A DNA stretch of 64,000 bases from Candidatus Polarisedimenticolaceae bacterium (GTDB lineage Bacteria > Pseudomonadota > Gammaproteobacteria > Chromatiales > Chromatiaceae). The translations under genes and the position numbers were made by a program. The notes under the pieces were generated by a model. That model searched no databases and was not told the DNA's origin. It saw nothing but the letters and a program-made list of their open reading frames with translations. Of the stretch, positions 8,309 through 17,638 are shown in pieces. Numbering within the stretch: position 1 is the stretch's first letter; each line of letters starts with the position of its first letter. The stretch is from contig JAKISI010000001.1 in the NCBI GenBank assembly GCA_021648685.1, positions 1 to 64,000 of the forward strand. The letters are read 5' to 3'.

Positions 8309-9192
8309 TGGCACATAACCCTGACGTTAACCTGACCGACAAGCTGTTTGCGCTGCTGCTTTATCTGTTGCCGCACCACCTGCTCTCTCAGCTGGTCTAC
8401 TGGCTCACCCGCTGCGAATGGGTTCCCCTGAAAAACACACTGATCCGCCAGGCCATCAAGCTGTACCGCGTTGATATGGAGGCTGCAGCAGAGCCTGACC
8501 CGGCAGCCTATCCTTGCTTCAATGCCTTCTTTACACGCCCACTGCGTGCCGATGCGCGTCCTTTTGCGGTGGGTAATCACACACTGTTGAGCCCGGTTGA
8601 CGGTGCGGTCAGCCAATCTGGCCGGATTGTTGATGGGCGCATCTTTCAGGCCAAAGGGATAGAGTATTCGCTGGAAGAGCTGGTGGGGGGGGAGCGTTCA
8701 CTGGTAGAGGCGTTTAGCGGTGGCAGCTTTGCGACCATCTATCTCTCTCCACGGGATTATCACCGTATACATATTCCACTGGCGGGGCGGCTGACCAGAA
8801 TGTTGCATATACCTGGACGTTTATTCAGTGTCAGCCCGTCAACCACCCGAACCGTGCCGCGACTGTTTAGCCGCAATGAGCGGGTAGTCAATCTGTTTGA
8901 GACAGATGCCGGGCCGATGGCCGTGATTATGGTTGGCGCTATCTTTGTGGCAAGCATCGACACCGTCTGGGCAGGGACGGTTGCGCCACGCTCGCGCAGT
9001 GTAAGGCGCTGGAGTTATGGGCGTAGCAGCACAGAGCCAATCAGCTTTGAGCGAGGCGCAGAGATTGGCCGGTTCAATATGGGTTCAACGGTGCTGCTGC
9101 TGTTTGGGAAAGATGCGGTTGAATGGTCTGCTGCAATGGAGCCGGGTGCGGTGCTTGAAATGGGGCAGGCGATAGGCAGTATCGGCAGTTGA
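8308..9192 (+). CDS. psd: Phosphatidylserine decarboxylase proenzyme
   Basis: The product decarboxylates phosphatidylserine to phosphatidylethanolamine at the inner membrane. The 294-residue proenzyme is expected to self-cleave at the Gly-Ser of a C-terminal GST motif, leaving a pyruvoyl group on Ser260. Here the motif reads MGST instead of the usual LGST. The catalytic aspartate (LSPVDGAVSQSG) and histidine (YHRIHIPLAGRL) are present. Length fits the bacterial proenzyme. I chose the ATG at 8308, which overlaps the rhdA stop. A GTG three bases earlier is a less likely start. The gene converges on pilE with a ten-base gap. Confidence 0.95.
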   Translation: MAHNPDVNLTDKLFALLLYLLPHHLLSQLVYWLTRCEWVPLKNTLIRQAIKLYRVDMEAAAEPDPAAYPCFNAFFTRPLRADARPFAVGNHTLLSPVDGAVSQSGRIVDGRIFQAKGIEYSLEELVGGERSLVEAFSGGSFATIYLSPRDYHRIHIPLAGRLTRMLHIPGRLFSVSPSTTRTVPRLFSRNERVVNLFETDAGPMAVIMVGAIFVASIDTVWAGTVAPRSRSVRRWSYGRSSTEPISFERGAEIGRFNMGSTVLLLFGKDAVEWSAAMEPGAVLEMGQAIGSIGS

Positions 9193-9202
9193 CTGGCGCA
9201 AA

Positions 9203-9616
9203 CTACCAGCATTGGCTGGTAGATGATGTTTTTTCACCCCTCTGGTTCATTGTCATGGCTTTGCATGCTGTATCATCCGCTTGCGTTCCAGTGGCTGTTG
9301 CGGTGATGGTGAAGGTTGAGCCATCGTCGGAGGTGGTCAGTAAGAGTGTGTAATAACCTTCGTTTGATTTCCCATCTTTTAATGCAGAGTTGATGGGTAG
9401 GTCTTTCAGGGTGCTGCTATAGACCTTGTTTTTTGTGTAGTAGCGCTCCTCAGCCATGGCCACTTCGAGCACAGCGCTCTTTCCATCGACACGTCGTGTC
9501 TGGAGAACCTGGTTCCTGTAGGAGGGGTAGGCGATTGCAGCCAGGATAGAGATAATCACAACCACTATCATCAGCTCGAGCAGAGTGAACCCGTTGTGCC
9601 ATGTTCTGCTCATCAC
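9203..9616 (-). CDS. pilE: Type IV minor pilin PilE
   Basis: This 137-residue prepilin has a short basic leader ending in Gly, then the mature N-terminus FTLLELMIVVVIISIL with the Glu5 needed for pilin assembly. It should be cleaved and methylated by PilD at the G-F bond. The C-terminal globular part carries two cysteines (DDTACKAMT and SQCW) that can form the usual disulfide loop. It is the last gene of a seven-gene set in the order fimU-pilV-pilW-pilX-pilY1-pilY2-pilE, as in Pseudomonas aeruginosa. There, PilE helps link the minor-pilin priming complex to the major pilin. Confidence 0.92.
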   Translation of the reverse strand: MMSRTWHNGFTLLELMIVVVIISILAAIAYPSYRNQVLQTRRVDGKSAVLEVAMAEERYYTKNKVYSSTLKDLPINSALKDGKSNEGYYTLLLTTSDDGSTFTITATATGTQADDTACKAMTMNQRGEKTSSTSQCW

Positions 9617-9621
9617 AATCT

Positions 9622-9990
9622 TTATTTCCGATAAATCTTTACAATGTAAGGGACTGATGGCTGTTTTGGATTAGGCGCTGTCTCAAATGTTACCACCTCC
9701 CCACGTCTGATGGCCGAAAGCAGCCCAAGCCTGGTTGATGAGCCAATGACCCTGTAATCGGCATGTAGCTGATATGCAAAATCGTTGATCCATACTCTTC
9801 CGGTTGCTTGATCATGGCCAAAAAACGGGCCTATTGATGGCCTCGGGAGAGTTTTTCCTGCCTCTGCGAGTTCTTGTGGCTGATATGCCGGTTTGGGTGA
9901 GACGTTTCCTGCATGCAGTTGAGCTGTCGCTATAAACAGAGTGGCGACAAGCAACGTGATGCAGCTTGCTTTACGGGGTTGTCTGTTCAT
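9622..9990 (-). CDS. PilY2-like type IV pilus biogenesis protein
   Basis: This 122-residue protein starts at an ATG preceded by AGAGAGG. An N-terminal signal-like segment (ITLLVATLFIATAQLHA) suggests export to the periplasm. The rest is small and soluble, with a GRVWINDFAYQLHADYRV core that would form strands. It sits between pilY1 and pilE, exactly where pilY2 lies in P. aeruginosa, and has similar size. The assignment rests mainly on position and size, because PilY2 proteins are poorly conserved and their role is unclear. Confidence 0.6.
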   Translation of the reverse strand: MNRQPRKASCITLLVATLFIATAQLHAGNVSPKPAYQPQELAEAGKTLPRPSIGPFFGHDQATGRVWINDFAYQLHADYRVIGSSTRLGLLSAIRRGEVVTFETAPNPKQPSVPYIVKIYRK

Positions 9991-10017
9991 GTGCCTCTCT
10001 ATCAATACGCCTGAAGG

Positions 10018-13000
10018 TTATTGGAAATTATAGTGCGACCAGGATGAGCGCGCCTTTGAGTGGAGTGTCCCCTGAATGTCGATCTGGCCAATGGTTTTAC
10101 TGCCATCAGCTGACTCATTGTCTTTGGGCAGGAGTATAGTGCCGGAATTTCCAGATCCGGTTTGAATGATGCTGGGCTGCCAATATAGATCTCCCGACCT
10201 AAGCCCGGACACGTTGACTGCAGGGTCGCCTGCCATATCGGATTCACTGAACAGGCCATCACGGTTGATATCAAGTGCTGTAAACCTGGGTGCGCCACCG
10301 CTGTTTGAATCCAGCACCATGAGCCAGCTGCCACCTCCGACGCCGCAGAGATTTTGTTCGGGTATTATTGTGGTAAAGATTACCAGTGAGCCAAAGATGA
10401 CCGGGTTAACGATGGTGCGCTCTTTTGATGTCTTGAAATTAACATACCAGCCCCGTTTTGTTGGATAGCTGACAGGGTTGCTGGACATTGTGCGTACTTT
10501 ATAGGTGCTGTTATCAATAGTGATCTCATGCTCTGTGATCTCTTGCTTTACAAGATTTGTTTCGACATTAGTAACCTCGCTGCCATTGTCCCAGATGCCA
10601 TAAAAACTTTGGGTGGTTTCATTATCAATATCGGTTTTGTTTATGTACTGTCCTGTCCCAAAGAAGAGCATGGTGTTGGGTGTGGTGCCTGACCCTCGTT
10701 GGTATGGGTGAAGGGTGACTGCAGGGCGAGTGGTGATGGGCTGCCCATCGTTGGTTTTAAATAGTTTGCTTTTTTTCCACTGGCTTTTTTTCTTGCTGGA
10801 GAGGTCGAATGCCCAGAGGTTGCCGGCCAGGTCTCCAGCGTAGGCTCTGTCGGCTATGCCGTCTCCATTCAGGTCAACAATGGCAGGGGCTGACAGTCCG
10901 TTACATTTGCTCTCCTCATCGCTACAGCTGCCATTTTCAATAGAGCCTACGCCAGTGTTTATTATTCTGATAATTTTTCCATCAGACAAATTGACAATAA
11001 ACAGCCGGGCTTTGCCATCGCCATCTGGGCCATTGTCATATCCGTTGCCAAAAATGGCGGCCCATTTCCCATTGTTCAGTTTTGCCAGTGTGGGCTGGCC
11101 AAAGGTATACCCCAGATATTTATGGGTAAACTCCCAGAGCACCTTGGTTGCTGCTGTGCTTTCATCGGCAAGTGCACCTGGATCGGTGATATCAAGTGCA
11201 AACAGCGCCTTGCCACCTCCCCGCAGCCCGCTTACGAGAACGGTTCGCCATGCATCTTTGATAAAAACATTGCCAATGGCTGGTGTTTGATCGGCATAAT
11301 AGCGATGTATGTAGCCTGGGTCGGCAAGCCAGTGCAAGCCTGCATTTTCGGCATCTGAAAAGAGTGCTTTTGGAAAATAGGCAAAGACCTCTTCGCCGTT
11401 GTTTGCATTAAAGCCGTGCAGGCCACCACCGTTTGTGCCGACGTAGATCATGGGGGTGCGCTGGCTTACATAGGGTGCGTTGTCTTCCTCGTCGGTAGCA
11501 ATACTTGTTGCCCATTGGCGGTAGGAGTGATCCTTCTCTATGGAGTCAGGATAGCTGGCAGGGTTGGGCCTGCCGACATAGACGGGTGCAGAGTGGACGA
11601 TATCGGCAAGCAGCTTGCCATGGCGTGGACGGAAATTGTAGCTGCCGTTATTGCCTTCATGCTCAGAGCTGCCGCGCAGATAGTCTGCCAGTGCCTGCCC
11701 AAATGCCTTGTTGGCTGAAATTTCATCTGCATCACTGGTGTCAATATCATGCGGGGCATTGGTGAGCAGGTCTTCTATTTGTTCAGAGTCCAGGTCACTC
11801 GAATCTGGATCCTGGTAATCATCGGGGAAGCTAAAGGGTGCGCCCTTTTTCCCATTGAATGTAATGATCACCCGGGAGCCTTCACGCTCTGAAAGCTTTT
11901 GGCTTGCACTCCATACGGGGTTATCATTTATCTCGGTTGTGGTGAGTTGATAGGCGAAGAGCTGGCCAGACCAATCCTCTGGGTCAAACTCTGCCTGATA
12001 GATATATCCGCCGGCTCGCATGTTGGTTGAGTTGATAGTGACAGCAGTAGCGGCGGGTGTGGTGCCTGTGCGAGCGGTGATGTCAGATATTGCCTCGTTC
12101 AGTTTTTTGATAAGATCATGCGGCCTGAAGGCGCTCAGATATTGGCCGCGGCCATTCCATGCGGCATGCAGCATGTCATCAATAGTAGAAGGGTAACCTG
12201 CTTTAACATCAGGCCAGCCGGAGCCTTGGCCTGTGTAATCTGGGTCACTGCAGATCTCTGGCCACCCCTGCGCTTCAACGGACTGTTCACGATTGTCTGG
12301 ATAGCAGGGGGTCGAGTCGCTTTTTTGCAAGGCACTGCTCAGGCCAAAGGCAATGGTATACGTAACCAGATGTTGTGCCGGGTTGTCATCTTTGCTGCCG
12401 GGCGGGAAGATGGGTACGGCTGGAACTCTATCTGGAAGTCCGGAGAGGTCATTCTTGTAGTAATGCATGGCAATATCGGCCAGGGTGGGGCCAGGATAGT
12501 TATCCTCCTCGGCCTGGGTTATGTCTGGATAGCCATCCGCATAGGATTGACCATCATAAGGATTATCGCTATTCGCATCTGCATCGCCAATGTTGTCTGG
12601 GGAGGGGCCATTCCATTCCCCATCAGAGAGCATTACTACAAAATTTTGCTGGCATTCACCACCTTCATTTGCACTGACTATAGGTGATCCATTGGCGAGT
12701 TTAAAACCAAAGAGGTCTTCTCCAATATTAAGCTCTGCATCACTGTCGCCATCCTTGAAATAACGCCCAGTATTGTCTAATGCTCTTCGTAGAGGCGTGT
12801 AACCGACTAGACGTAAGCGAAACAGCTGGGTTAATAAATGCTTCTTATTGTGAACAGCAGCAGGGTTAACGGGGAGTGATTTGGTATCTATGTCTGCAAT
12901 TTCAACGCCAAACTGCTCGTTTGAGGGTGTCGTATCCTCCTCCATGTTTGGGGTGATTACTGCGAAGCCAACACGCTCTTGAGATTTAGAGATAATCTCA

Positions 13001-13797
13001 GATAGAGCACGTTTCATGACATAGACTCTTGAACGATAGTAGCTGAACCAGTTTGCAAAGTTTTGCTGCTCATCACTTGTCATATCTCTAACAAATACTC
13101 TGTCCTCATCATCAAACTGGCACTCATCATTTTCATACTTTCTGCATTCAAACAGTTCATACACGCCAGTGCCGTTAATATCTTCCCAAACTTCGCATTC
13201 ACCCCTGTCATACTTGCCATTGTCGTTTATATCTTCCCAGGGATAGTAGTATGCACCATCCGGCCCCATGTCTTGTGTAAGGTCGCACTGCCCGGTATTG
13301 GTGTAGGAACCACCGGTCAACCCGCTGCTCACCCCAGTTCCAGCCGTGCAGGCTGCCCCGGTGCTTCCAAGATAAGGGTTTTCTCGTGCGTTCGTTACCT
13401 CTGCATCGGTGTATGGGTTGCCATCTTTATCCACTCCAAACCATGGTGTGTAGATTTCTGAAGGGTTGTACATCAAGGCGTTACTGCCTGGGCAGAGAAG
13501 CCTTTCAGCAGTGATGCCGTCAATATCAATATAGTCAGGTATAAAAGGTGTAAAAGGTGTAAAATCCAGATAATCGAAGAATGAATATTCACCGCTTATT
13601 TGGAGTATGTTCTCTCGTGCCATTGAGCCGGAATTATCCAGTAGCAGCATGATGTTGGGTTGCACTCGTTGCTGCAGGAAGAGTGGTGTCTGGGATGGCT
13701 CTGAGTAAGATGGGGCTGGTGATAACAGCATTGTTATGCCAGCAATGGCAACGAACAGACGAGTGGCTTTTGCAGACAGGGCATTCAGAATGTGCAT
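10018..13797 (-). CDS. pilY1: PilY1 type IV pilus tip-associated adhesin/assembly factor
   Basis: This 1259-residue secreted protein has a signal peptide (about residues 1-32). A von Willebrand A-like region near the N-terminus carries the metal site LLLDNSGSM (Asp54, Ser56, Ser58). The C-terminal half is the PilY1 beta-propeller domain, with a calcium-loop DLNGDGIAD at about residue 974 and a second DINRDGLFSESD at about 1175. PilY1 primes pilus assembly with the minor pilins, regulates extension and retraction through calcium, and acts in adhesion or surface sensing. Length is close to that of Pseudomonas PilY1. An aspartate- and glycine-rich insert near residues 110-200 includes EF-hand-like acidic repeats (EDINDNGKYD, EDINGTGVYE). 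Confidence 0.93.
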   Translation of the reverse strand: MHILNALSAKATRLFVAIAGITMLLSPAPSYSEPSQTPLFLQQRVQPNIMLLLDNSGSMARENILQISGEYSFFDYLDFTPFTPFIPDYIDIDGITAERLLCPGSNALMYNPSEIYTPWFGVDKDGNPYTDAEVTNARENPYLGSTGAACTAGTGVSSGLTGGSYTNTGQCDLTQDMGPDGAYYYPWEDINDNGKYDRGECEVWEDINGTGVYELFECRKYENDECQFDDEDRVFVRDMTSDEQQNFANWFSYYRSRVYVMKRALSEIISKSQERVGFAVITPNMEEDTTPSNEQFGVEIADIDTKSLPVNPAAVHNKKHLLTQLFRLRLVGYTPLRRALDNTGRYFKDGDSDAELNIGEDLFGFKLANGSPIVSANEGGECQQNFVVMLSDGEWNGPSPDNIGDADANSDNPYDGQSYADGYPDITQAEEDNYPGPTLADIAMHYYKNDLSGLPDRVPAVPIFPPGSKDDNPAQHLVTYTIAFGLSSALQKSDSTPCYPDNREQSVEAQGWPEICSDPDYTGQGSGWPDVKAGYPSTIDDMLHAAWNGRGQYLSAFRPHDLIKKLNEAISDITARTGTTPAATAVTINSTNMRAGGYIYQAEFDPEDWSGQLFAYQLTTTEINDNPVWSASQKLSEREGSRVIITFNGKKGAPFSFPDDYQDPDSSDLDSEQIEDLLTNAPHDIDTSDADEISANKAFGQALADYLRGSSEHEGNNGSYNFRPRHGKLLADIVHSAPVYVGRPNPASYPDSIEKDHSYRQWATSIATDEEDNAPYVSQRTPMIYVGTNGGGLHGFNANNGEEVFAYFPKALFSDAENAGLHWLADPGYIHRYYADQTPAIGNVFIKDAWRTVLVSGLRGGGKALFALDITDPGALADESTAATKVLWEFTHKYLGYTFGQPTLAKLNNGKWAAIFGNGYDNGPDGDGKARLFIVNLSDGKIIRIINTGVGSIENGSCSDEESKCNGLSAPAIVDLNGDGIADRAYAGDLAGNLWAFDLSSKKKSQWKKSKLFKTNDGQPITTRPAVTLHPYQRGSGTTPNTMLFFGTGQYINKTDIDNETTQSFYGIWDNGSEVTNVETNLVKQEITEHEITIDNSTYKVRTMSSNPVSYPTKRGWYVNFKTSKERTIVNPVIFGSLVIFTTIIPEQNLCGVGGGSWLMVLDSNSGGAPRFTALDINRDGLFSESDMAGDPAVNVSGLRSGDLYWQPSIIQTGSGNSGTILLPKDNESADGSKTIGQIDIQGTLHSKARSSWSHYNFQ

Positions 13798-13831
13798 GTT
13801 TTTTTACTCGTTAAGTTTGAATTCTGAATAT

Positions 13832-14521
13832 TTAGAGTTGTAGTTGAAAGTGGCTTTGCAGTGCATATCGGGTTGTTCTCTCTCTGCCCCAGCCAATGGC
13901 GGTTATTCTAAAGGCATACATTCGGGTATCGGTAGATGACTCCCCCATGACTATACTGGGGGAGGGGCCCAAACCACGACCAATATACTCAATAACAAGA
14001 CGGGGTTGCTGGTTTACCAGGTCTTCATCAATAGCGGGCAGCCCTGCGTCACCCAGCGTTATGTAGCCTTTTGGCAGTGTTTCACAGGTGGTGGAGCCAG
14101 CGCACCAATGGCCTTCATTGGTGGCAGTGAAGCTGCAATCTACCGGGTCTTTCCCCTGGCAGGGGGTGGAGATGCCCGGTGCTGCCTGTGTAGAGTAGAG
14201 TCCCTTTATTGGCGCGGTGCCAAACCAGTCTTTTTGTGCATCGTAACTGCTATCACTCTTGGGTATAAACTGGACAGCCCCGGAAGTTACGTTAGTCGTT
14301 AGCCAGTTCTCGGCAGTGCGCAAGGCCGTTTCAGCAGATTGCATGGCGGTGTAGGATTCGTGAAAGTTCCCTGACATGCGCTCTTCCAGCAGTGAATTCT
14401 CTACGCCGGATATGCCCAGCAGGGTCATCACCAGCAATAGAAGCATGGCGACAACCAGCACGGCTCCGCGCTGAGTGCGCTGGCCTGCTGGGGCAGGTTG
14501 TTGTGTTGAGTGGTGGTTCAT
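13832..14521 (-). CDS. pilX: Type IV minor pilin PilX
   Basis: This 229-residue protein has a 19-residue leader (ending QRG), then a hydrophobic helix starting AVLVVAMLLLLVMTLLG. As in other PilX proteins, the Glu5 of normal pilins is missing (a Val is there). That fits its position at the tip of the priming complex, where no pilin lies ahead of it. The motif SLLEERMSGNFHESYTAM is characteristic of PilX. The start overlaps the pilW stop by four bases, and pilY1 follows after 34 bases. Cysteines in the globular domain may form disulfides. Confidence 0.9.
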   Translation of the reverse strand: MNHHSTQQPAPAGQRTQRGAVLVVAMLLLLVMTLLGISGVENSLLEERMSGNFHESYTAMQSAETALRTAENWLTTNVTSGAVQFIPKSDSSYDAQKDWFGTAPIKGLYSTQAAPGISTPCQGKDPVDCSFTATNEGHWCAGSTTCETLPKGYITLGDAGLPAIDEDLVNQQPRLVIEYIGRGLGPSPSIVMGESSTDTRMYAFRITAIGWGRERTTRYALQSHFQLQL

Positions 14522-15531
14522 AGGTCAGCAAGCCGGTTGCGTAGTTTCACAACAAATTCAATTTTTTCTGTGAAATCCGGGCCACCATCTTCCGCTTTTG
14601 GAACGGGTTTTCCTGAGCTGATGGTCAATGTGATACGGAGACTGGCAATGCGGTTTTCAAACTCGCCTTCCACGCTGCTCCAGTCAACGTAACGATCTGA
14701 TGTGCCATCGGGCGGGCTGGTAATGTCGATGCCGTAGCTGACCTGAAAATCTTCAACACCAGAGAGGATCTCCTGGCGGGCGCCGCCAAGCCGTGTTGCA
14801 TAGAGTGCGCTTATGGTTGTGTCATCTGTATCTGTATCTGTATCCTGATCCTGGGTTTTGGTGTCCAGTTCGTAGGTGATGGCGTTCATTTTTATCGCTG
14901 TGGCAGAGGAGTAGTGCGCACTGCCAAAGTAGTGCGTGCTCTCTGTTGCAACGTTGTATACGCCATCAACAGGGGTTCCGATGGCATGCTCCAGTTTCCC
15001 GTTGGTTTTGCTGGTGAGCATGAAGGCAGCAATCGTGCTGCAGTCACTGACGGTGATGATGTCGCCGGCTTCAAGCTCAGCATAGGCAGGATGTGCGCTG
15101 TCGACCACTACAGCATCGTCTTGTGGTGTCATCGGGGCGATGACGGGCAGGCTGTATTCGGGTAGTGCGTATCGTATAGTGAGGGTGTCAGCGTCATTAT
15201 CACCGCCTTCTGTGCCAGTGACGGCATGGCTGAAGTTGTAGAGCCCCCCCGCATCTTCATCTTTTCTAACCGTGCTTTTGATCTGGCTTGCGCCGTTCTG
15301 AGCAGAAGGTGCGCAGCCGTAAAAGCCGGCCGGTGAGATGTCTTTAACCATACGGCTGACGATATAGCGTATATTTTCCTGAATTCTGGCCGACTCCTCC
15401 TGTACCTTAAAGGTCTTTTTGCTGCCTAAAAACATGGATGAGGCACCCGCCATCAGCAGCAGGCTGAGGATCATGGCCACCATCAGTTCAACGAGTGTCA
15501 GCCCTCGCTCCCGGGTGTGCAGACTGCTCAT
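14518..15531 (-). CDS. pilW: Type IV minor pilin PilW
   Basis: This 337-residue prepilin-like protein has a leader ending at the Gly of ERG, followed by LTLVELMVAMILSLLLMAG with Glu5 present. The long globular domain, the segment RIQENIRYIVSRMVKDI and the GFYGC motif fit PilW. It is a minor pilin of the type IVa priming complex. The gene overlaps both pilV and pilX by four bases, so translation of the three is coupled. An acidic DTDTDTDD tract lies near residue 235. Confidence 0.9.
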   Translation of the reverse strand: MSSLHTRERGLTLVELMVAMILSLLLMAGASSMFLGSKKTFKVQEESARIQENIRYIVSRMVKDISPAGFYGCAPSAQNGASQIKSTVRKDEDAGGLYNFSHAVTGTEGGDNDADTLTIRYALPEYSLPVIAPMTPQDDAVVVDSAHPAYAELEAGDIITVSDCSTIAAFMLTSKTNGKLEHAIGTPVDGVYNVATESTHYFGSAHYSSATAIKMNAITYELDTKTQDQDTDTDTDDTTISALYATRLGGARQEILSGVEDFQVSYGIDITSPPDGTSDRYVDWSSVEGEFENRIASLRITLTISSGKPVPKAEDGGPDFTEKIEFVVKLRNRLADL

Positions 15532-16052
15532 GGTATGAGGCTCATGGTGTGACGCCGAAGGGCGGTCTCTGGGTTGCGGTCATCATCCCACCAGATTTTT
15601 ACCGCAAAGATGTTTGTGCCCTCGCCCTCACACCCATGCTCTTCCTTGGAGGTGCCATCGTTTGGTGTGCTGTCGAGACAGATGACCCCTTGCCCATCAG
15701 GCAGTGCAGCGTTTTGCTGGCTCCATGACCAGTGGTCATACTTTGCAAGGGCTTCGCTCCCGCAGCCCTGATCATCATTTATGCATCCAGGGTCATCATC
15801 CGGGTCGCCGGTAAGATTATCGTAGCTGCCATCGGCTACCCCTGCTGTATTGCTGCGCAATCTGTCGGCACCATCAATCACCCGAAGCACAGCGAGTGTG
15901 GATTGGGCTGCGCTCTGGTTGCTGCGCAGTGCGTTGAATTGAAGCCCCGCCAGGCCGAGGAGCCCTACGGAGAGGATGATGGCGGTAATGAGAACCTCCA
16001 TCAGGGTGAAACCAGCCTGGCGGCTGGAAGGCTGTGGTATGCGGTTATCCAT
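15528..16052 (-). CDS. pilV: Type IV minor pilin PilV
   Basis: This 174-residue minor pilin has a leader ending in Gly14 and the mature helix FTLMEVLITAIILSVGLLGLAG. The LGLAGLQFNALR continuation, followed by a short cysteine-containing globular domain, is typical of PilV. The start lies inside the 3' end of fimU (eight-base overlap) and the stop overlaps pilW, so it is in the middle of the operon. It should act with FimU, PilW, PilX and PilE to initiate pilus assembly. Confidence 0.88.
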   Translation of the reverse strand: MDNRIPQPSSRQAGFTLMEVLITAIILSVGLLGLAGLQFNALRSNQSAAQSTLAVLRVIDGADRLRSNTAGVADGSYDNLTGDPDDDPGCINDDQGCGSEALAKYDHWSWSQQNAALPDGQGVICLDSTPNDGTSKEEHGCEGEGTNIFAVKIWWDDDRNPETALRRHTMSLIP

Positions 16053-16554
16053 CTGGTGTGCATGGCCCTTTGGTCACTGAGGTATGTCCGGCGGGCTGAA
16101 CGGTAATGGTGCGTTTTTGATTTCCACTGCAGTGGCTGTATTCGATCACAAATACCATGGCGTTATCTGATTGTAAGGCCCCAGAGCTGTTGAAGCTGAT
16201 AAAGGCCGGGCCTTCCATGCTGTAGTCTCCGGGTGGAGCTGGCCAGGAGCGCAGTTGCTCGTTATCGCCAGCGTCAAGACGGGCAAACCATCCGCTTGAC
16301 CAGCCACTGGCTCCCCCGCAGCTGGTGGTTCCCTCTTCTGTTGTGCCTATGGCGCAGACGGATACGCTTATTCCGCGTTTTACCGATTCGCTTCGGGCAA
16401 ACGACAGTGCGGTTATCAGGCTGTCTGTGTGTGCGGTAGCCCGGTTATTCGCCATCAGGTTGGACATGCCGGGTATGCCAACGGCAACGATTATGGCCGC
16501 CACGACCAGCGTGATAATGAGTTCAATGAGGGTAAATCCATCTGCTCTTTTCAT
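16045..16554 (-). CDS. fimU: Type IV minor pilin FimU (GspH/FimT family)
   Basis: This 169-residue prepilin has a short leader (MKRADG), then FTLIELIITLVVAAIIVAVGIPG with Glu5. The ALSFARSESVKRG segment and the C-terminal GspH-like beta domain identify the FimT/FimU/GspH family. It is the first gene of the minor-pilin operon, and any promoter should lie in the 82 bases between it and epmA (16555-16636). I see no clear promoter or AlgR-type site there. Confidence 0.88.
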   Translation of the reverse strand: MKRADGFTLIELIITLVVAAIIVAVGIPGMSNLMANNRATAHTDSLITALSFARSESVKRGISVSVCAIGTTEEGTTSCGGASGWSSGWFARLDAGDNEQLRSWPAPPGDYSMEGPAFISFNSSGALQSDNAMVFVIEYSHCSGNQKRTITVQPAGHTSVTKGPCTPDG

Positions 16555-16636
16555 TATGCGAAGAATCTATCAGGGTTTTTTATGTATGGGCAGTGGTTTG
16601 AGGATGATCTGTTAAATATCCCGGACAAGCGGTATC

Positions 16637-17629
16637 TCATGCGCGTGTGATTGGGAAGCTGAGCACCTGGTCGATATGTGTTGCCTGGGTGATCTGCATC
16701 AGCAGCCGGTCTATTCCCAGTGCTACGCCTGCGCAATCCGGCAGCCCGGCATCCATTGCAGCCAGCAGGTTTTGATCCATAGGGACAGCAGGTTGCCCTT
16801 GTGCTGCCCTCTTTTCAAGATCCTGGTGGAATCTTTGGCGCTGCTCGCCGGCATCAGTCAGCTCATGAAAGCCATTGGCCAGCTCCATCCCCTCCATATA
16901 GAGTTCAAAGCGTTCGGCCAGGGGAGGGGTGCCGGAGCTGATTTTGGCCAATGAGGCCTGGCTGGCGGGGTAGTCAACTACAAAGCTGAGAGAGTTCTGC
17001 CCAAGCTGTGGCTCAATGCAGTGGCTGAGCAGTAGATCCAGCCAGCCATCTTTTGAGGGCAGATTCAGCCGCTGCGCATCTGCAATGCCGTGCTGCCTGG
17101 CACACTGTTGCAGCTGTGAGACGGTTGCAATGTGGGGGTTGATATCGAGGTGGCACTTAAAAATCTCACGGTAGCTTAGATGCTCAACGACTCTGGGTTC
17201 AGGCAGCAGGTTGTTGACCAGTGCGGCCACGTCATCCATTAACTGATAGTGGTTGAAACCTGGGCGATACCATTCGAGCAGGGTGAATTCCGGGTTGTGT
17301 CGACGACCTGATTCGCCGTCCCTAAAGGCCTTGCAGATCTGATAGATCGCCCCGCTGCCTGCCGCCAGCAGGCGTTTCATCGGGAATTCGGGGGAGGTCT
17401 GAAGGTAGAGTGGCTGGGGTGCCGGGAAGCTTGGCCCGCTATAGGTGAGTTGAAAGCTCTCTATCGCAGGGTCGGTCGTGGTATGGGATGAGCAGACCGG
17501 CGTCTCGACTTCCAACACGCCGGTCTGTTCAAAATAGGCTCTTATTTTCGCTAAAAGCTGCGCACGGGAGCGGATCGTCTCTAAACTGGTGGTGGGCTGC
17601 CAGCCTGGGGGATGCAGATCCGGTTCCAA
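16637..17629 (-). CDS. epmA: EF-P--(R)-beta-lysine ligase EpmA
   Basis: EpmA is a truncated lysyl-tRNA synthetase paralogue that attaches (R)-beta-lysine to a conserved lysine of elongation factor P. The 330-residue protein consists of the class II catalytic domain alone, with motif 2 (FRDGESGRRHNPEFTLLEWY) and motif 3 (GVALGIDRLLM) visible. The start is a TTG at 17629, preceded by AAGGGG with five-base spacing. That ribosome site overlaps the efp stop, so translation is coupled to efp. No ATG gives a better fit. The target EF-P is directly upstream and the partner EpmB is divergent beyond it. Confidence 0.92.
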   Translation of the reverse strand: MEPDLHPPGWQPTTSLETIRSRAQLLAKIRAYFEQTGVLEVETPVCSSHTTTDPAIESFQLTYSGPSFPAPQPLYLQTSPEFPMKRLLAAGSGAIYQICKAFRDGESGRRHNPEFTLLEWYRPGFNHYQLMDDVAALVNNLLPEPRVVEHLSYREIFKCHLDINPHIATVSQLQQCARQHGIADAQRLNLPSKDGWLDLLLSHCIEPQLGQNSLSFVVDYPASQASLAKISSGTPPLAERFELYMEGMELANGFHELTDAGEQRQRFHQDLEKRAAQGQPAVPMDQNLLAAMDAGLPDCAGVALGIDRLLMQITQATHIDQVLSFPITRA

Positions 17630-17638
17630 AGTGGCCCC

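Noticed and set aside
12118-12687. A 189-codon open frame antisense to pilY1
   Set aside because: It lies wholly inside the strongly supported pilY1 coding region and has no recognisable features.
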